From Candidatus Omnitrophota bacterium (lineage in GTDB: Bacteria > Omnitrophota > Gorgyraeia > JABMQH01), in assembly GCA_026387595.1 (NCBI GenBank), contig JAPLLL010000119.1, positions 1 to 16,475 on the forward strand: a stretch of 16,475 nt of DNA. Reading direction: 5' to 3'. A program made the translations under genes and the position numbers. The notes beneath the pieces were generated by a model. That model was not told the origin of the DNA, made no database searches, and saw nothing but the letters and a program-made list of their open reading frames with translations. Positions 1 to 6,968 of the stretch are shown here, piece by piece (position 1 is the stretch's first letter; every line of letters starts with the position of its first letter).

Positions 1-1
1 A

Positions 2-1330
2 AAGGGCTATTTAGCCGGTAAGGGTGACCAGATTAAATGGTGGAAAGGGAAAGGAGGTTTTATTGATTACACCAATCCGGATGCAATAAACTGGTGGCGC
101 GGTTTGCAGCAAAAGGTTTTCGATTATGGCATCGACGGATGGAAACTCGACGGGACTGCAACGCTTTTCTATACATTAATCGGACCCGTTCCGCTTTTCT
201 ATAAAACAACGCACAAAGGATTGATGACTACACGCACCTACATGGACCATTATTACCGGGATGAATATTTACACGGACTAACGCAGAATCCTGAATTCAT
301 TACGCTGGCACGGGCGATTGACCGGGGTTACCATCCCGAGGGATTTGCTCCGATCGATGCTGCCCCGGTAACCTGGGTCGGAGATCAGAAGCACACCTGG
401 GAGTCGACCGGCAAAATATCACAGGAAGATTTTCAAAACAATGATATTGCCATGGATGGCATCGATGGAATTGAGTTGGCAATCAGGAATATCATGGCCA
501 GTGCCAAGGTCGGTTACAACATTATTGGCTCTGATGTAGCCGGTTTCTCCGGGAATTTGATACCACCGCGACTTTATATCCGGTGGGCACAGTTTTCGGC
601 ATTTTGCGGATTGTTTCTCAATGGCGGCCATGGTGAACGGGCTTTGTGGAAACGGTCGCAGCTGGAACTGGAAATTATCCGGAAATTTTCATGGCTGCAT
701 ACCGAATTAATTCCCTATATGTACACCTATGTTGTTCAGGCACATAACGGCGGAACTTTACTCCAACGACCCATAAAAGGTAAGTACCATTATTTTTTTG
801 GCGACAATTTCCTTGTCGCTCCCATTTACAAAGATCAATTAATGAATAAAATTACGCTGCCGGAAGGGAAATGGAGATACTTCTTTCATGATAAGGAGGT
901 TATTGAGGGGCCGGTAACATTTGAACGTGAGTTCCCGCTTGATGAATATCCGGTGTATATCCGTGAAGGAGCCATCGTACCTATGGATATCAAGCGTGAC
1001 TACACCGGAATCGGAGATAAGAACTCGGGGGGATATTTAACGCTGCTGATCTATCCGGATGGCAAAAGTGAATTTACGGTTCACCATACGGATCAAAGCG
1101 GAAGTACTTTGGTCGTAGTGGAAGATGAACCAGATCGGATTAATATCACTTTGGGAGAGGTACATAAATCTCATATCCTTAAAATAAACCTGAATGAAAA
1201 GCCGGAAAAAGTTGAACTGGATAATACAATTCTTTTAGATTCAGTGAATTACCAGTTTGATGAGAAACTAAATAAGTTGGTTATCAGAACTGATAATTAC
1301 AGAAATGGGAGATACACGATATATAAATGA
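2..1330 (+). CDS. Glycoside hydrolase family 31 (alpha-glucosidase/alpha-xylosidase type), 5' partial
   Basis: The reading frame is open from base 2, so the N-terminal part of the enzyme lies outside the window; the first ATG at 104 is internal. Visible is the catalytic TIM barrel of a GH31 retaining glycosidase, which cleaves alpha-linked glucose or xylose from oligosaccharides. The nucleophile motif DGWKLDG has its second Asp at bases 149-151. The motif WVGDQ, with the probable acid/base Asp at 383-385, is followed by IIGSDVAGF and the PRLYIRWAQFSAFCGLFLNGG-like stretch (bases about 515 to 635) typical of the family. The last 130 or so residues are the beta-sandwich domains and end naturally. 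Substrate specificity cannot be read from this part. The hydrolase, oxidoreductase and SusD genes nearby fit a Bacteroidota glycan-use locus. Confidence 0.9.
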   Translation, partial: KGYLAGKGDQIKWWKGKGGFIDYTNPDAINWWRGLQQKVFDYGIDGWKLDGTATLFYTLIGPVPLFYKTTHKGLMTTRTYMDHYYRDEYLHGLTQNPEFITLARAIDRGYHPEGFAPIDAAPVTWVGDQKHTWESTGKISQEDFQNNDIAMDGIDGIELAIRNIMASAKVGYNIIGSDVAGFSGNLIPPRLYIRWAQFSAFCGLFLNGGHGERALWKRSQLELEIIRKFSWLHTELIPYMYTYVVQAHNGGTLLQRPIKGKYHYFFGDNFLVAPIYKDQLMNKITLPEGKWRYFFHDKEVIEGPVTFEREFPLDEYPVYIREGAIVPMDIKRDYTGIGDKNSGGYLTLLIYPDGKSEFTVHHTDQSGSTLVVVEDEPDRINITLGEVHKSHILKINLNEKPEKVELDNTILLDSVNYQFDEKLNKLVIRTDNYRNGRYTIYK

Positions 1331-1349
1331 ATGCCGGTTAATCAAGAAT

Positions 1350-1452
1350 TGGAACGCGGACGCGGATGCTTCGCAGCGCGGATTAACTCGATCCACCTCA
1401 CCCCCCGTCCCCCTCTCCTGCGCTGCGCATCATCCGCGTCATCCGCGTTCCA
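1350..1452. repeat. GC-rich inverted repeat between GH31 and the oxidoreductase
   Basis: Left arm GGAACGCGGACGCGGATGC (1351-1369) and a right arm at 1430-1451 made of CATCCGCGT followed by CATCCGCGTTCC are near-complementary. Inner segments GCAGCG and CGCTGC extend the pairing. Between them lies a C-rich stretch (CACCCCCCGTCCCCCTCTCC). The composition differs from the AT-rich flanks. It resembles an interspersed palindromic repeat of Bacteroidota intergenic spaces. It is not a clear terminator, since no T-tract follows. Confidence 0.5.
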
Positions 1453-1457
1453 TTCCC

Positions 1458-1465
1458 TATATTTG
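1458..1465 (+). promoter_or_regulatory. Possible Bacteroidota -7 element (TATATTTG)
   Basis: TATATTTG matches the TAnnTTTG -7 consensus of the Bacteroidota housekeeping sigma factor and lies 45 bases before the oxidoreductase ATG. No convincing TTTG/TTG -33 element is present at the right distance, so this is only a candidate. Confidence 0.3.
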
Positions 1466-1509
1466 TCTAACTAAATGACAATAAATAATTTTTTAATAAT
1501 TCCCTGGTT

Positions 1510-2710
1510 ATGAAATCCGATAAAACAGAATCCTCGTTACTCTCCGATGAAGGCAATGAGGATAACGCTTCATTAAAACCGGAAGCAGCGCATAGCATAT
1601 CGCGGCGTTGGTTTTTGCGATCGGCCTCAATAGGAGCCGCTGCCCTGAGCTACTCCTGTGCCACCGGAAAGAAAACGATAATCCAGGGATTCGAAAAGAC
1701 ACCGGAAGACCCGGATCTTACCAAAGGCTGGGTGCCTGTTTCGGACCGCAAGGTTCGTGTGGGCATCGTTGGTTACGGTTATTGCCAGTTCGGAGCCGTG
1801 TTTGAATTCCAGAATCATCCGAACGTGGAGGTAGTGGCTGTAAGCGATCTTATTCCTGATCGTTGCACAGCACTGGCAAAGGAATGCCGTTGCTCAAAAA
1901 CATACCCTTCGTTGGAAGAACTGGTCAAAGACGATACTGTTGAGGCGGTGTTTATTGCTACCGATGCACCGAGCCACGCCAGGCATGCGATCGACGCACT
2001 CAGGCATGGAAAACACGTTGCCTCGGCTGTGCCGGCCATATTCGGATCGCTTGAGGATGCGGACCAGCTTTTCGAAGCAGTGAAAGCCAGCGGACTGAAA
2101 TACATGATGTTCGAAACCTCCTGCTTTCACGAGGACCTTTTTGCCATGCGCCGGATTTATGCAGCCGGCGGTCTGGGCAAACTCATTTACTCCGAAGGTG
2201 AGTATTATCACTATATGCCCGAACCGTTGCCCTCTTATAAGGATTGGCGCGTTGGTCTGCCTCCGCAATGGTATCCGACACACTCCAATGCGTACGAAAT
2301 CGGCGTAACCGGCGGCCGTTTCACCGAAGTTTCCTGTTTCGGGATGCCGAGCATTGTTGACCATTTAAAGCCGGCAAATAATCATTACAGGAATCCGTTC
2401 GGAACCGAAATCGCTCTTTTTCGAACCAGTGACGGGGGTATGTCGCGTATGGGTGTCAGCTGGGATACTCCGGGCGATGGCGGCGAAAGGGGCCGCATAC
2501 GGGGGCAAAAAGGCTCATTTCATGAAAAATACGAAGGGCTCGAAAAATCACTTCCCGGTTTGCACCGCCCTCCGCTCCCTCCCGGAGTTTCATCGTAAAC
2601 CATTGGTGGATATAGCTATAGCGCTTAATCTGACGGTTTCGGGCATAGTTGCGCATGAATCCGCATTAAAAGACGGGGAACTGATGAAAATTCCGCAATA
2701 TAAATTTTAA
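1510..2710 (+). pseudogene. Gfo/Idh/MocA-family oxidoreductase with Tat-type lipoprotein signal, frameshifted near the 3' end
   Basis: The first 362 codons (1510-2598) encode an NAD(P)-dependent sugar or polyol oxidoreductase of the Gfo/Idh/MocA superfamily. A Tat motif SRRWFL (residues 31-36) and a lipobox-like LSYSC ending at Cys50 indicate an exported, lipid-anchored protein. The Rossmann motif VGIVGYGYC lies at residues 84-92, followed by the usual AVFIATDAPSHARHAIDALRHGKHV segment. The frame breaks after PPLPPGV (near 2585) and runs into a stop at 2596-2598. The true C-terminus continues in the +1 frame as RKPLVDIAIALNLTVSGIVA down to the natural end KIPQYKF at 2710. Between these points members of this subfamily normally have a Gly/His-rich segment of roughly 25 residues, which is missing. 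An internal deletion plus frame change, real or from assembly, explains this. Confidence 0.8.
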
Positions 2711-2732
2711 CACGACTTCAAATCAGAAAAAT

Positions 2733-2918
2733 TTAACGCGGAAATGCAAGACCGTCCGAAAAGATCGGGTCATCAGGCGATAAACCCAGGTGAATATGGG
2801 TTTCCGGAGTGATCCGGCTATGCAGCAAATCAAAATACTGCCTGATGAATTTTCCCGCCCTGCCGTAATAGCCATACATAAAATCATTGATAACCGACCC
2901 GCCAGTCCCTTTCTTTGT
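2733..2918 (-). pseudogene. Fragment of a DUF4838-type carbohydrate-related protein
   Basis: Read on the minus strand, about 60 codons give a protein-like segment containing DFMYGYYGRAGKFIRQYF, then DLLHSRITPETHIHLGL, then SPDDPIFSD, before a stop at 2733-2735. This resembles a conserved stretch of DUF4838 proteins, which are common in Bacteroidota polysaccharide loci. No start codon or upstream domain exists: the preceding codons are the stops after the neighbouring hydrolase gene. It is therefore an internal piece cut at both ends, left by gene decay, rearrangement or misassembly. The family assignment is from memory of the motif and is moderately sure; that it is a coding remnant is likelier than the overlapping plus-strand frame. 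Confidence 0.5.
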
Positions 2919-2930
2919 TCAAGCGTACTA

Positions 2931-4292
2931 TTAGTATTTTGCTTTCAAAAGCAACTTTTTATCATTCGCCACAAACATGCATGTACTCTGCGTATAATCA
3001 TCACCGAAAAGGGCTTTGTATTTCAAATCAACATAAAATGCTTTAAAACCCGATTCAGGATATTTTATCATGACTGTAGTTTCAGCTTTATTTGCCGGAT
3101 TCAGGCTGGTCTCTGACCATTTTTCATCCCTGAAGTCCTGGTCTTTAGAATCGGCACTCCATAGAATTGCATCAACCAATAGTTCGGGAGTGGATTTAAT
3201 TTTCAAGGTAATGGTTCCATTTTCTTCGGAAACCAAGTAATTACAGATCGCGTATTTCCCATCTGTTACAGTGGTCCCAACAAATGCACTTAATGTTGCG
3301 AATGCCTTTTGCTTATCGCCGAGGCCATGACCGGCATTCGGAGTATAACAGATGTGATTATCACCCGGGATACTGTCGATGTAATTTTTTACAGCATCAA
3401 CCGGCCAGTAAGGATCATTAGTGCCCATAAATATCATTTTGGGCATTGTTAGTGTTTTCCGGTACGAGTAAGGATCGATCATTTTAACCAGGTCGTTGCC
3501 GTTCGGGGTGCCAAGTTGCTGAGCGATACCCAATTTAACGTAATCTTCGATTTCAATGCTATAGTCTCCCCATACAACTTTCTGGTAATCAATATTTACG
3601 GGCATATTGAGCACATCAATTACCATCGGGCCAATTGCTTTTACCCGGCGGTCGTTGGCACCGGTAAGCCAGGTTGTCCATCCGCGTTTTGAGGCTCCCG
3701 ATATAATAAAGTGATTTACTTTACTTTTCACCTCTTTTTTAGCGAATTGCTGCACCACATCCATTGCCCTGACTGCACTCTTTGTCATCGGGAACAATAA
3801 TGGCCAGGTGAAATCATGATCGTTCAGATAATTATGGAGTGTATAAGATATCAGTGCATCTTCAGTCAGATCGCCATATAACGGTTGATTAGGGACTTGC
3901 CAGATTATTGCTGCTATTGCCTTGTTAGTCTTTGCCAACTTGCTTATCGGAATTATCAGCTCATCAGTCCATTCATGAATATTGGGCTTTTCGTTTTTTA
4001 CACTTCCACCCGTGATGAACAATAACGCATCTTTATATTCCAGATTATCGGGTACCATAACGATCAGTTCATGGTTCCAGTTGATCCCACGCCATTGTTG
4101 CGATGTGAACAAAATTCGGTATAAAGTAATACCTTCAGCCTTATTTTTATCCTGGACTTCCCAATGAAATGATTTGTCTGAATTATGAAGATAGGACTGA
4201 AGCGCAGTTTCAGGAGTGACTGGATTTTGCGAACACGAAAATGCAATGGTTCCAAAAAAACACAGAACTAAAACTCTGAAAAATGCTTTCAT
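2931..4292 (-). CDS. PqaA-like (PhoPQ-activated pathogenicity-related family) alpha/beta-hydrolase lipoprotein
   Basis: A 453-residue exported protein. A hydrophobic signal segment (VLVLCFFGTIAFSC) ends in a lipobox, with the acylated Cys at residue 20. I start at ATG 4290-4292, not at the TTG one codon upstream. The body matches the PqaA family (PF10142), serine-hydrolase-fold proteins. Using numbering from ATG, the nucleophile elbow GASKRGW puts Ser at 201, the acid is probably Asp in GTNDPYWPVD (293 or 299), and the His is in NAGHGL (322). Family enzymatic activity is poorly defined; some related proteins are studied as esterases or peptidases. No Shine-Dalgarno sequence is seen, as is common in Bacteroidota. 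The gene lies downstream of the SusD-like gene, separated by a strong hairpin, so it probably has its own transcription start. Confidence 0.9.
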   Translation of the reverse strand: MKAFFRVLVLCFFGTIAFSCSQNPVTPETALQSYLHNSDKSFHWEVQDKNKAEGITLYRILFTSQQWRGINWNHELIVMVPDNLEYKDALLFITGGSVKNEKPNIHEWTDELIIPISKLAKTNKAIAAIIWQVPNQPLYGDLTEDALISYTLHNYLNDHDFTWPLLFPMTKSAVRAMDVVQQFAKKEVKSKVNHFIISGASKRGWTTWLTGANDRRVKAIGPMVIDVLNMPVNIDYQKVVWGDYSIEIEDYVKLGIAQQLGTPNGNDLVKMIDPYSYRKTLTMPKMIFMGTNDPYWPVDAVKNYIDSIPGDNHICYTPNAGHGLGDKQKAFATLSAFVGTTVTDGKYAICNYLVSEENGTITLKIKSTPELLVDAILWSADSKDQDFRDEKWSETSLNPANKAETTVMIKYPESGFKAFYVDLKYKALFGDDYTQSTCMFVANDKKLLLKAKY

Positions 4293-4325
4293 CAATAAGA
4301 TTAATTAATATTTTATAAGATACAT

Positions 4326-4377
4326 AAAATCAATTAAGCAGGGATATTTTGAAAATATCACCTGCTTAATTGATTTT
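4326..4377. terminator. 52-bp near-perfect palindrome: terminator after the SusD-like gene
   Basis: The left arm (4326-4342, containing CAATTAAGCAGG) pairs with the right arm (4361-4377, CCTGCTTAATTGATTTT). The inner part GATATTTT-G-AAAATATC (4343-4359) is itself palindromic, leaving one unpaired base. On the minus strand it starts about 10 bases after the SusD stop codon and ends in ATTTTA, so it should work as an intrinsic terminator there. It sits in the upstream region of the PqaA-like gene. Confidence 0.7.
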
Positions 4378-4386
4378 GTTTAGTAT

Positions 4387-5391
4387 CTACCAGGGTTTTC
4401 CGGTACCCTGCAGGAGCCAGAACCTTGACCAGGGGCTGTTTTTCCCATCGGGTGCGGTATAATTGGTTGCTTCAAGCCTGTCTGCAGCACTCTGAGCATT
4501 CACTGGGTTAAAGCTCAACTCATTAACACCGTAGTAAAACCGGATTGGCAATACTGATTTTCTCGCTGCCGGCCCTGCGGTCAGTTTAGGCAGCCCGGTC
4601 CTTCTGTAATCGAACCAGGCTTCGGCTGCGGCCGACCAGCTTGCAATCCATTTTTGTTCCATCACCTGTTCCAGCGTTCCGTCTTGCACAACACCCGGTT
4701 TGGCAATATAAGCATCATAGGAACTGCCAATGCCCCAGGCATCCAGCGATGCTTTTACACCGGCATTGTAATAATAGGCAGCTGTTCCATTTACAGACCA
4801 TCCTTTGATGGCTGCTTCTGAGAGGATAAAACAGACCTCGGCAGCCGACAATAACCTTGCCTTTAAAAGAGGGCCGGAAGCTTGCTTATACATACTATTG
4901 ATATGAGATACGTGTGGATTAAGGGGTGCCTGTTCCAGATTCGGACACAGATTGTACGATTGCGGTATAATCGACCATGCGGGGGGCATTCCCACATATT
5001 CAGGATCCAGATTCAGCGGTGCACCGAATGTTGCCGTATATTTATCCGCAACATTTTGGGCTATAATACGTTTCCCATCAATAATCTCATCAAAATTATC
5101 CGGTTTTGACGGATCGATGACGAGAGGGATTTGAATCTTATTAGCCCAAACAGCCAGCCGCGGATCACTCAGAGCCTGAAGCTTTACAACCAGTGTTGAG
5201 CACATTTTAAGCCTTCGGTAGTTTGTTTCGCTGATATCGTAAGTGGTATTACAGGGCCATGCATCTCCGCTGCTGTTGCCAACATAACCAAATCCCGCGT
5301 CATCTGCTGCATCCAGGATTACCGGATATTGATCGGGATGGGTGGCAATTTTTTCTATACCTGCCTGCGCAATGGCTGGTTCTTTTGCGGA
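4387..5391 (-). CDS. SusD/RagB-like outer-membrane nutrient-binding lipoprotein, C-terminal part (5' end lost at the junction)
   Basis: The frame is open without interruption from the stop at 4387 to about 5391. ATG 5203-5205 is internal: the codons before it read AGIEKIATHPDQYPVI, then DDAGFGYVGNSSGDAW, both family-typical. The C-terminus ends in WLLQGTGKPW, and segments such as MEQKWIASWSAAAEAWFDYR are characteristic of the SusD-like_2 group (PF12771). These proteins sit on the cell surface and deliver glycans to a SusC-type TonB-dependent porin. The signal peptide, lipobox Cys and TPR-containing N-terminal half are absent. Upstream of about codon SAKEPA the sequence becomes yidC of another organism. 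No susC gene is present in the window. It is followed by a strong terminator hairpin. Confidence 0.88.
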   Translation of the reverse strand, partial: SAKEPAIAQAGIEKIATHPDQYPVILDAADDAGFGYVGNSSGDAWPCNTTYDISETNYRRLKMCSTLVVKLQALSDPRLAVWANKIQIPLVIDPSKPDNFDEIIDGKRIIAQNVADKYTATFGAPLNLDPEYVGMPPAWSIIPQSYNLCPNLEQAPLNPHVSHINSMYKQASGPLLKARLLSAAEVCFILSEAAIKGWSVNGTAAYYYNAGVKASLDAWGIGSSYDAYIAKPGVVQDGTLEQVMEQKWIASWSAAAEAWFDYRRTGLPKLTAGPAARKSVLPIRFYYGVNELSFNPVNAQSAADRLEATNYTAPDGKNSPWSRFWLLQGTGKPW

Positions 5392-5471
5392 TACATCCTG
5401 GACACCGCTACCTGAAAACCTATAAGAACCAATAATGATAAAGCTAACGCGATGACTAATCGTTTTTCCAT
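5382..5471 (-). pseudogene. yidC: yidC membrane-insertase N-terminus (about 30 codons), cut by the contig junction
   Basis: Directly after yidD, with the stretch AAGGAGTG as ribosome binding site, a minus-strand ATG at 5471 opens the frame MEKRLVIALALSLLVLIGFQ and then VAVSRMYPQK. This is the first transmembrane segment of YidC, the Sec-associated insertase for inner-membrane proteins; the order rnpA-yidD-yidC is widely conserved. After MYPQK the frame reaches a stop at 5355-5357, because the DNA has switched to the SusD-like gene in a different frame. The product as written would be 38 residues and useless. YidC is essential, so loss in a living cell is unlikely and a contig misjoin is the simpler reading. 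Confidence 0.8.
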
Positions 5472-5480
5472 TAACACTCC

Positions 5481-5702
5481 TTATTTGACCTCAGGGACCG
5501 GATCATAGCCGCCAGATGAAAGCGGATGGCATCTTAAAATGCGGAAAACAGAAAAGAGGGACCCTCTTAAAAAACCATGCTTTTTTAATGACAGGATCGC
5601 GTATTCAGAGCAGGTAGGGTAGAATCTGCAGCAAGGTTGTAACTTCAATATTGACAAGAACTTACGATAAACGCTTACCAGAAATATTACTATATTTGCC
5701 AT
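5481..5702 (-). CDS. yidD: Membrane protein insertion efficiency factor YidD
   Basis: A 73-residue protein with the family signature LQPCCRFYPTCSEYA (residues 22-36), then ALKKHG-like and RILRCHPLSSGGYDPVP segments. It has the normal length for YidD, a small membrane-associated protein that aids YidC-dependent insertion. An amphipathic N-terminal helix (IVIFLVSVYRKFLSIL) fits membrane attachment. Its ATG lies three bases after the rnpA stop codon, and the yidC ATG follows nine bases after its own stop, so it is part of the rpmH-rnpA-yidD-yidC operon. Confidence 0.96.
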   Translation of the reverse strand: MANIVIFLVSVYRKFLSILKLQPCCRFYPTCSEYAILSLKKHGFLRGSLFSVFRILRCHPLSSGGYDPVPEVK

Positions 5703-5705
5703 AGA

Positions 5706-6059
5706 TTATTTTACTAAAACCCCAGCCGCCTTAAATAGATCCAGAACCTCCTTTTCGATATCTGTATATTGTACCATAAGGACGGTTTTTGCTTTGGGCC
5801 GCACTAAGACCTCATAACCTTTTTTAAGGCTGTTTTTGTGTTTTCTGAACACTTCCCGTATGAGGCGCTTTATCCGGTTCCTGCGCGCGGCCAGCGGGAT
5901 CAGTTCTTTTTTTACCGATATACCTAATCTGGTTATGTTTAGATCATTAGGTAAAACCCTTAAGGAAAAATTAGCGCTTTTAAAATAGCCGCCTTCCTTA
6001 AACAGTTTCTTGAATGATTCCCGCCCCTTTATCCGTTCGGATTTTTTAAACCCTTGGAT
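5706..6059 (-). CDS. rnpA: Ribonuclease P protein component, start codon unclear
   Basis: The minus-strand frame reads GFKKSERIKGRESFKKLFKE, later ARRNRIKRLIREVFRKHKN (the RnpA RNR signature) and ends AAGVLVK. This protein binds the RNase P RNA that matures tRNA 5' ends. It follows rpmH directly and precedes yidD by three bases. No ATG, GTG or TTG exists in frame before GFKK. The frame is open back to a TGA inside rpmH, with only CTG (6069-6071) or ATC (6057-6059) as unusual candidates; I use ATC provisionally because it is one base from ATG and sits just before the first conserved residues. From there the length is 117 residues, normal for the family. A single-base error in the start codon would explain it. 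Confidence 0.85.
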   Translation of the reverse strand: MQGFKKSERIKGRESFKKLFKEGGYFKSANFSLRVLPNDLNITRLGISVKKELIPLAARRNRIKRLIREVFRKHKNSLKKGYEVLVRPKAKTVLMVQYTDIEKEVLDLFKAAGVLVK

Positions 6060-6063
6060 AGCC

Positions 6064-6201
6064 TTACGCAGATAAAACCTTCCTGCCCTTGCGTCGCCTG
6101 TTTTTCAGGACGGCCCTGCCGCCCTTCGTGCTCATTCTCCGACGGAAACCGTGCAGTCTTTTGCGTTTTAATTTCGTAACCGGCCTTAACGTATATTTCA
6201 T
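6064..6201 (-). CDS. rpmH: 50S ribosomal protein L34
   Basis: This short gene encodes 45 residues: MKYTLRPVTKLKRKRLHGFR, then RRMSTKGGRAVLKNRRRKGRKVLSA. The KRKRxHGFRxRMxTxxGRxVLxxRRxKGRxxLSA pattern is unmistakable for L34 of the large ribosomal subunit. GAGGGC lies just before the ATG. A consensus-like promoter is found immediately upstream, making this the first gene of rpmH-rnpA-yidD-yidC. dnaA, often divergent from rpmH near bacterial origins, is not in the window. Confidence 0.97.
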   Translation of the reverse strand: MKYTLRPVTKLKRKRLHGFRRRMSTKGGRAVLKNRRRKGRKVLSA

Positions 6202-6211
6202 TGTGCCCTCA

Positions 6212-6239
6212 ATTCTAACACAACTTGTTTTTTAGTCAA
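6212..6239 (-). promoter_or_regulatory. Sigma70-type promoter of rpmH operon
   Basis: On the minus strand TTGACT (6234-6239), a 16-base spacer and TAGAAT (6212-6217) match -35 and -10 consensus well. The -10 element ends about 10 bases before the rpmH ATG at 6201, so the leader must be very short. Confidence 0.7.
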
Positions 6240-6301
6240 GCGAAAACACGCCTGCGTGATATTTTTAAAATTTTTAAAACAAAACGGCCATCTCATGCGT
6301 C

Positions 6302-6309
6302 TATATAGT
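6302..6309 (+). promoter_or_regulatory. Probable -10 region of the ORF6N gene
   Basis: TATATAGT contains a TATAGT hexamer (6304-6309), placing the transcription start near 6316 and the palindrome that follows directly in the start region. A clear -35 element is not obvious; the upstream DNA is AT-rich (TTTTTAAAATTTTTAAAAC). Confidence 0.4.
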
Positions 6310-6318
6310 AGGGGGACC

Positions 6319-6339
6319 AAGGTCACAAATTGTGACCTT
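6319..6339. promoter_or_regulatory. 21-bp perfect palindrome, likely operator of the ORF6N gene
   Basis: The half site AAGGTCACAA is repeated inverted around a central A at 6329. It lies between the presumed -10 element and the ribosome binding site, where a bound repressor would block transcription. A copy differing only at two symmetric positions (A/T to G/C) lies inside the gene at 6556-6576. Confidence 0.65.
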
Positions 6340-6358
6340 AGAAAGAAAGGAGGCGGTT

Positions 6359-6901
6359 ATGGGCAGTGCAATGTCGGTTGAGGTAATAGCTACTAGGATC
6401 CTGGAAGTACGAGGGAAAAGGGTAATACTGGATAGGGATTTGGCAGTGCTTTATGACGTAAAAACAAAAAGGCTAAAAGAACAGGTAAATAGGAACAAAA
6501 AGAGGTTCCCGGAGGATTTTATGTTCCAATTGACATGGGAAGAGGCAACGGTTTCAAGGTCGCAAATTGCGACCTTGAAACAAGGCAGCAATGTCAAGTA
6601 TCTTCCTTACGCCTTTACTCAGGAAGGCATAGCCATGCTATCCAGCGTACTAAACAGCGAAAGGGCAATAAAGGTTAATATCCAGATAATGCGCGCGTTT
6701 GTAAAGTTAAAGGAATTGCTTTTGACCCATAAGGAGCTAGCAATAAAAATTGATAGCCTGGAGAAAAAATATACGGATCATGACCAAAAGATAAAAGCCA
6801 TATTCGAAGCCATTAAAAAATTGCTTGAATCCCCGCCGGCAAAAGAGCGGCGCATCATAGGTTTCTGTCCGCCAAACAAGTCAAAATCAGGAGCCGCTTG
6901 A
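6359..6901 (+). CDS. ORF6N-domain DNA-binding protein (KilA-N/RhuM-like)
   Basis: I choose ATG 6359 because AAAGGAGG at 6346-6353 is well spaced from it; an upstream start at 6332 would lie inside the palindrome. The product has 180 residues. Residues 6-95 or so form the ORF6N domain (PF10543): VRGKRVILDRDLAVLYDVKT, then LKEQVNRNKKRFPEDFMFQL, then KYLPYAFTQEGIAMLSSVL. A helical C-terminal part (about 115-165) looks like a coiled coil and ends basic. ORF6N proteins occur in phages, mobile DNA and bacterial accessory regions and are presumed to bind DNA; the cellular role is generally unknown. A 31-bp perfect palindrome inside codons 65-74 (VSRSQIATLK) repeats the upstream one, suggesting self-recognition. 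It is convergent with the next gene. Confidence 0.9.
   Translation: MGSAMSVEVIATRILEVRGKRVILDRDLAVLYDVKTKRLKEQVNRNKKRFPEDFMFQLTWEEATVSRSQIATLKQGSNVKYLPYAFTQEGIAMLSSVLNSERAIKVNIQIMRAFVKLKELLLTHKELAIKIDSLEKKYTDHDQKIKAIFEAIKKLLESPPAKERRIIGFCPPNKSKSGAA
6551..6581. promoter_or_regulatory. 31-bp perfect palindrome inside the ORF6N coding region
   Basis: Half site GTTTCAAGGTCGCAA is mirrored exactly around a central A at 6566. The inner 21 bp match the palindrome at 6319-6339 except for one symmetric base pair per half. It encodes VSRSQIATLK. A perfect 31-bp palindrome that is also coding is very unlikely by chance, so it is probably a second binding site or an RNA hairpin. Confidence 0.65.
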
Positions 6902-6968
6902 TAAACGGGGGAGAGAAGATACTAAAAATTATTCGTGGTAGGGCATTGAATTTTATGAAGAATGCCGC

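Noticed and set aside
1894..2364. Minus-strand 156-codon frame opposite the oxidoreductase
   Set aside because: It is a shadow of the plus-strand Rossmann-fold gene and its translation matches nothing.
2790..3116. Plus-strand 108-codon frame overlapping the end of the PqaA-like gene
   Set aside because: Most of it is antisense to the hydrolase, and its remaining part overlaps the better supported DUF4838-like minus-strand fragment; the translation has no family character.
5480..6310. Replication origin next to rpmH
   Set aside because: rpmH often lies near oriC with dnaA, but no dnaA gene, DnaA-box cluster or AT-rich unwinding repeat series was found here; the cluster alone is not enough.
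6942..6966. GGCATT/AATGCC inverted repeat between the convergent ORF6N and exported-protein genes
   Set aside because: The stem is only six pairs with a long loop and no T-tract, so it does not qualify as a terminator.
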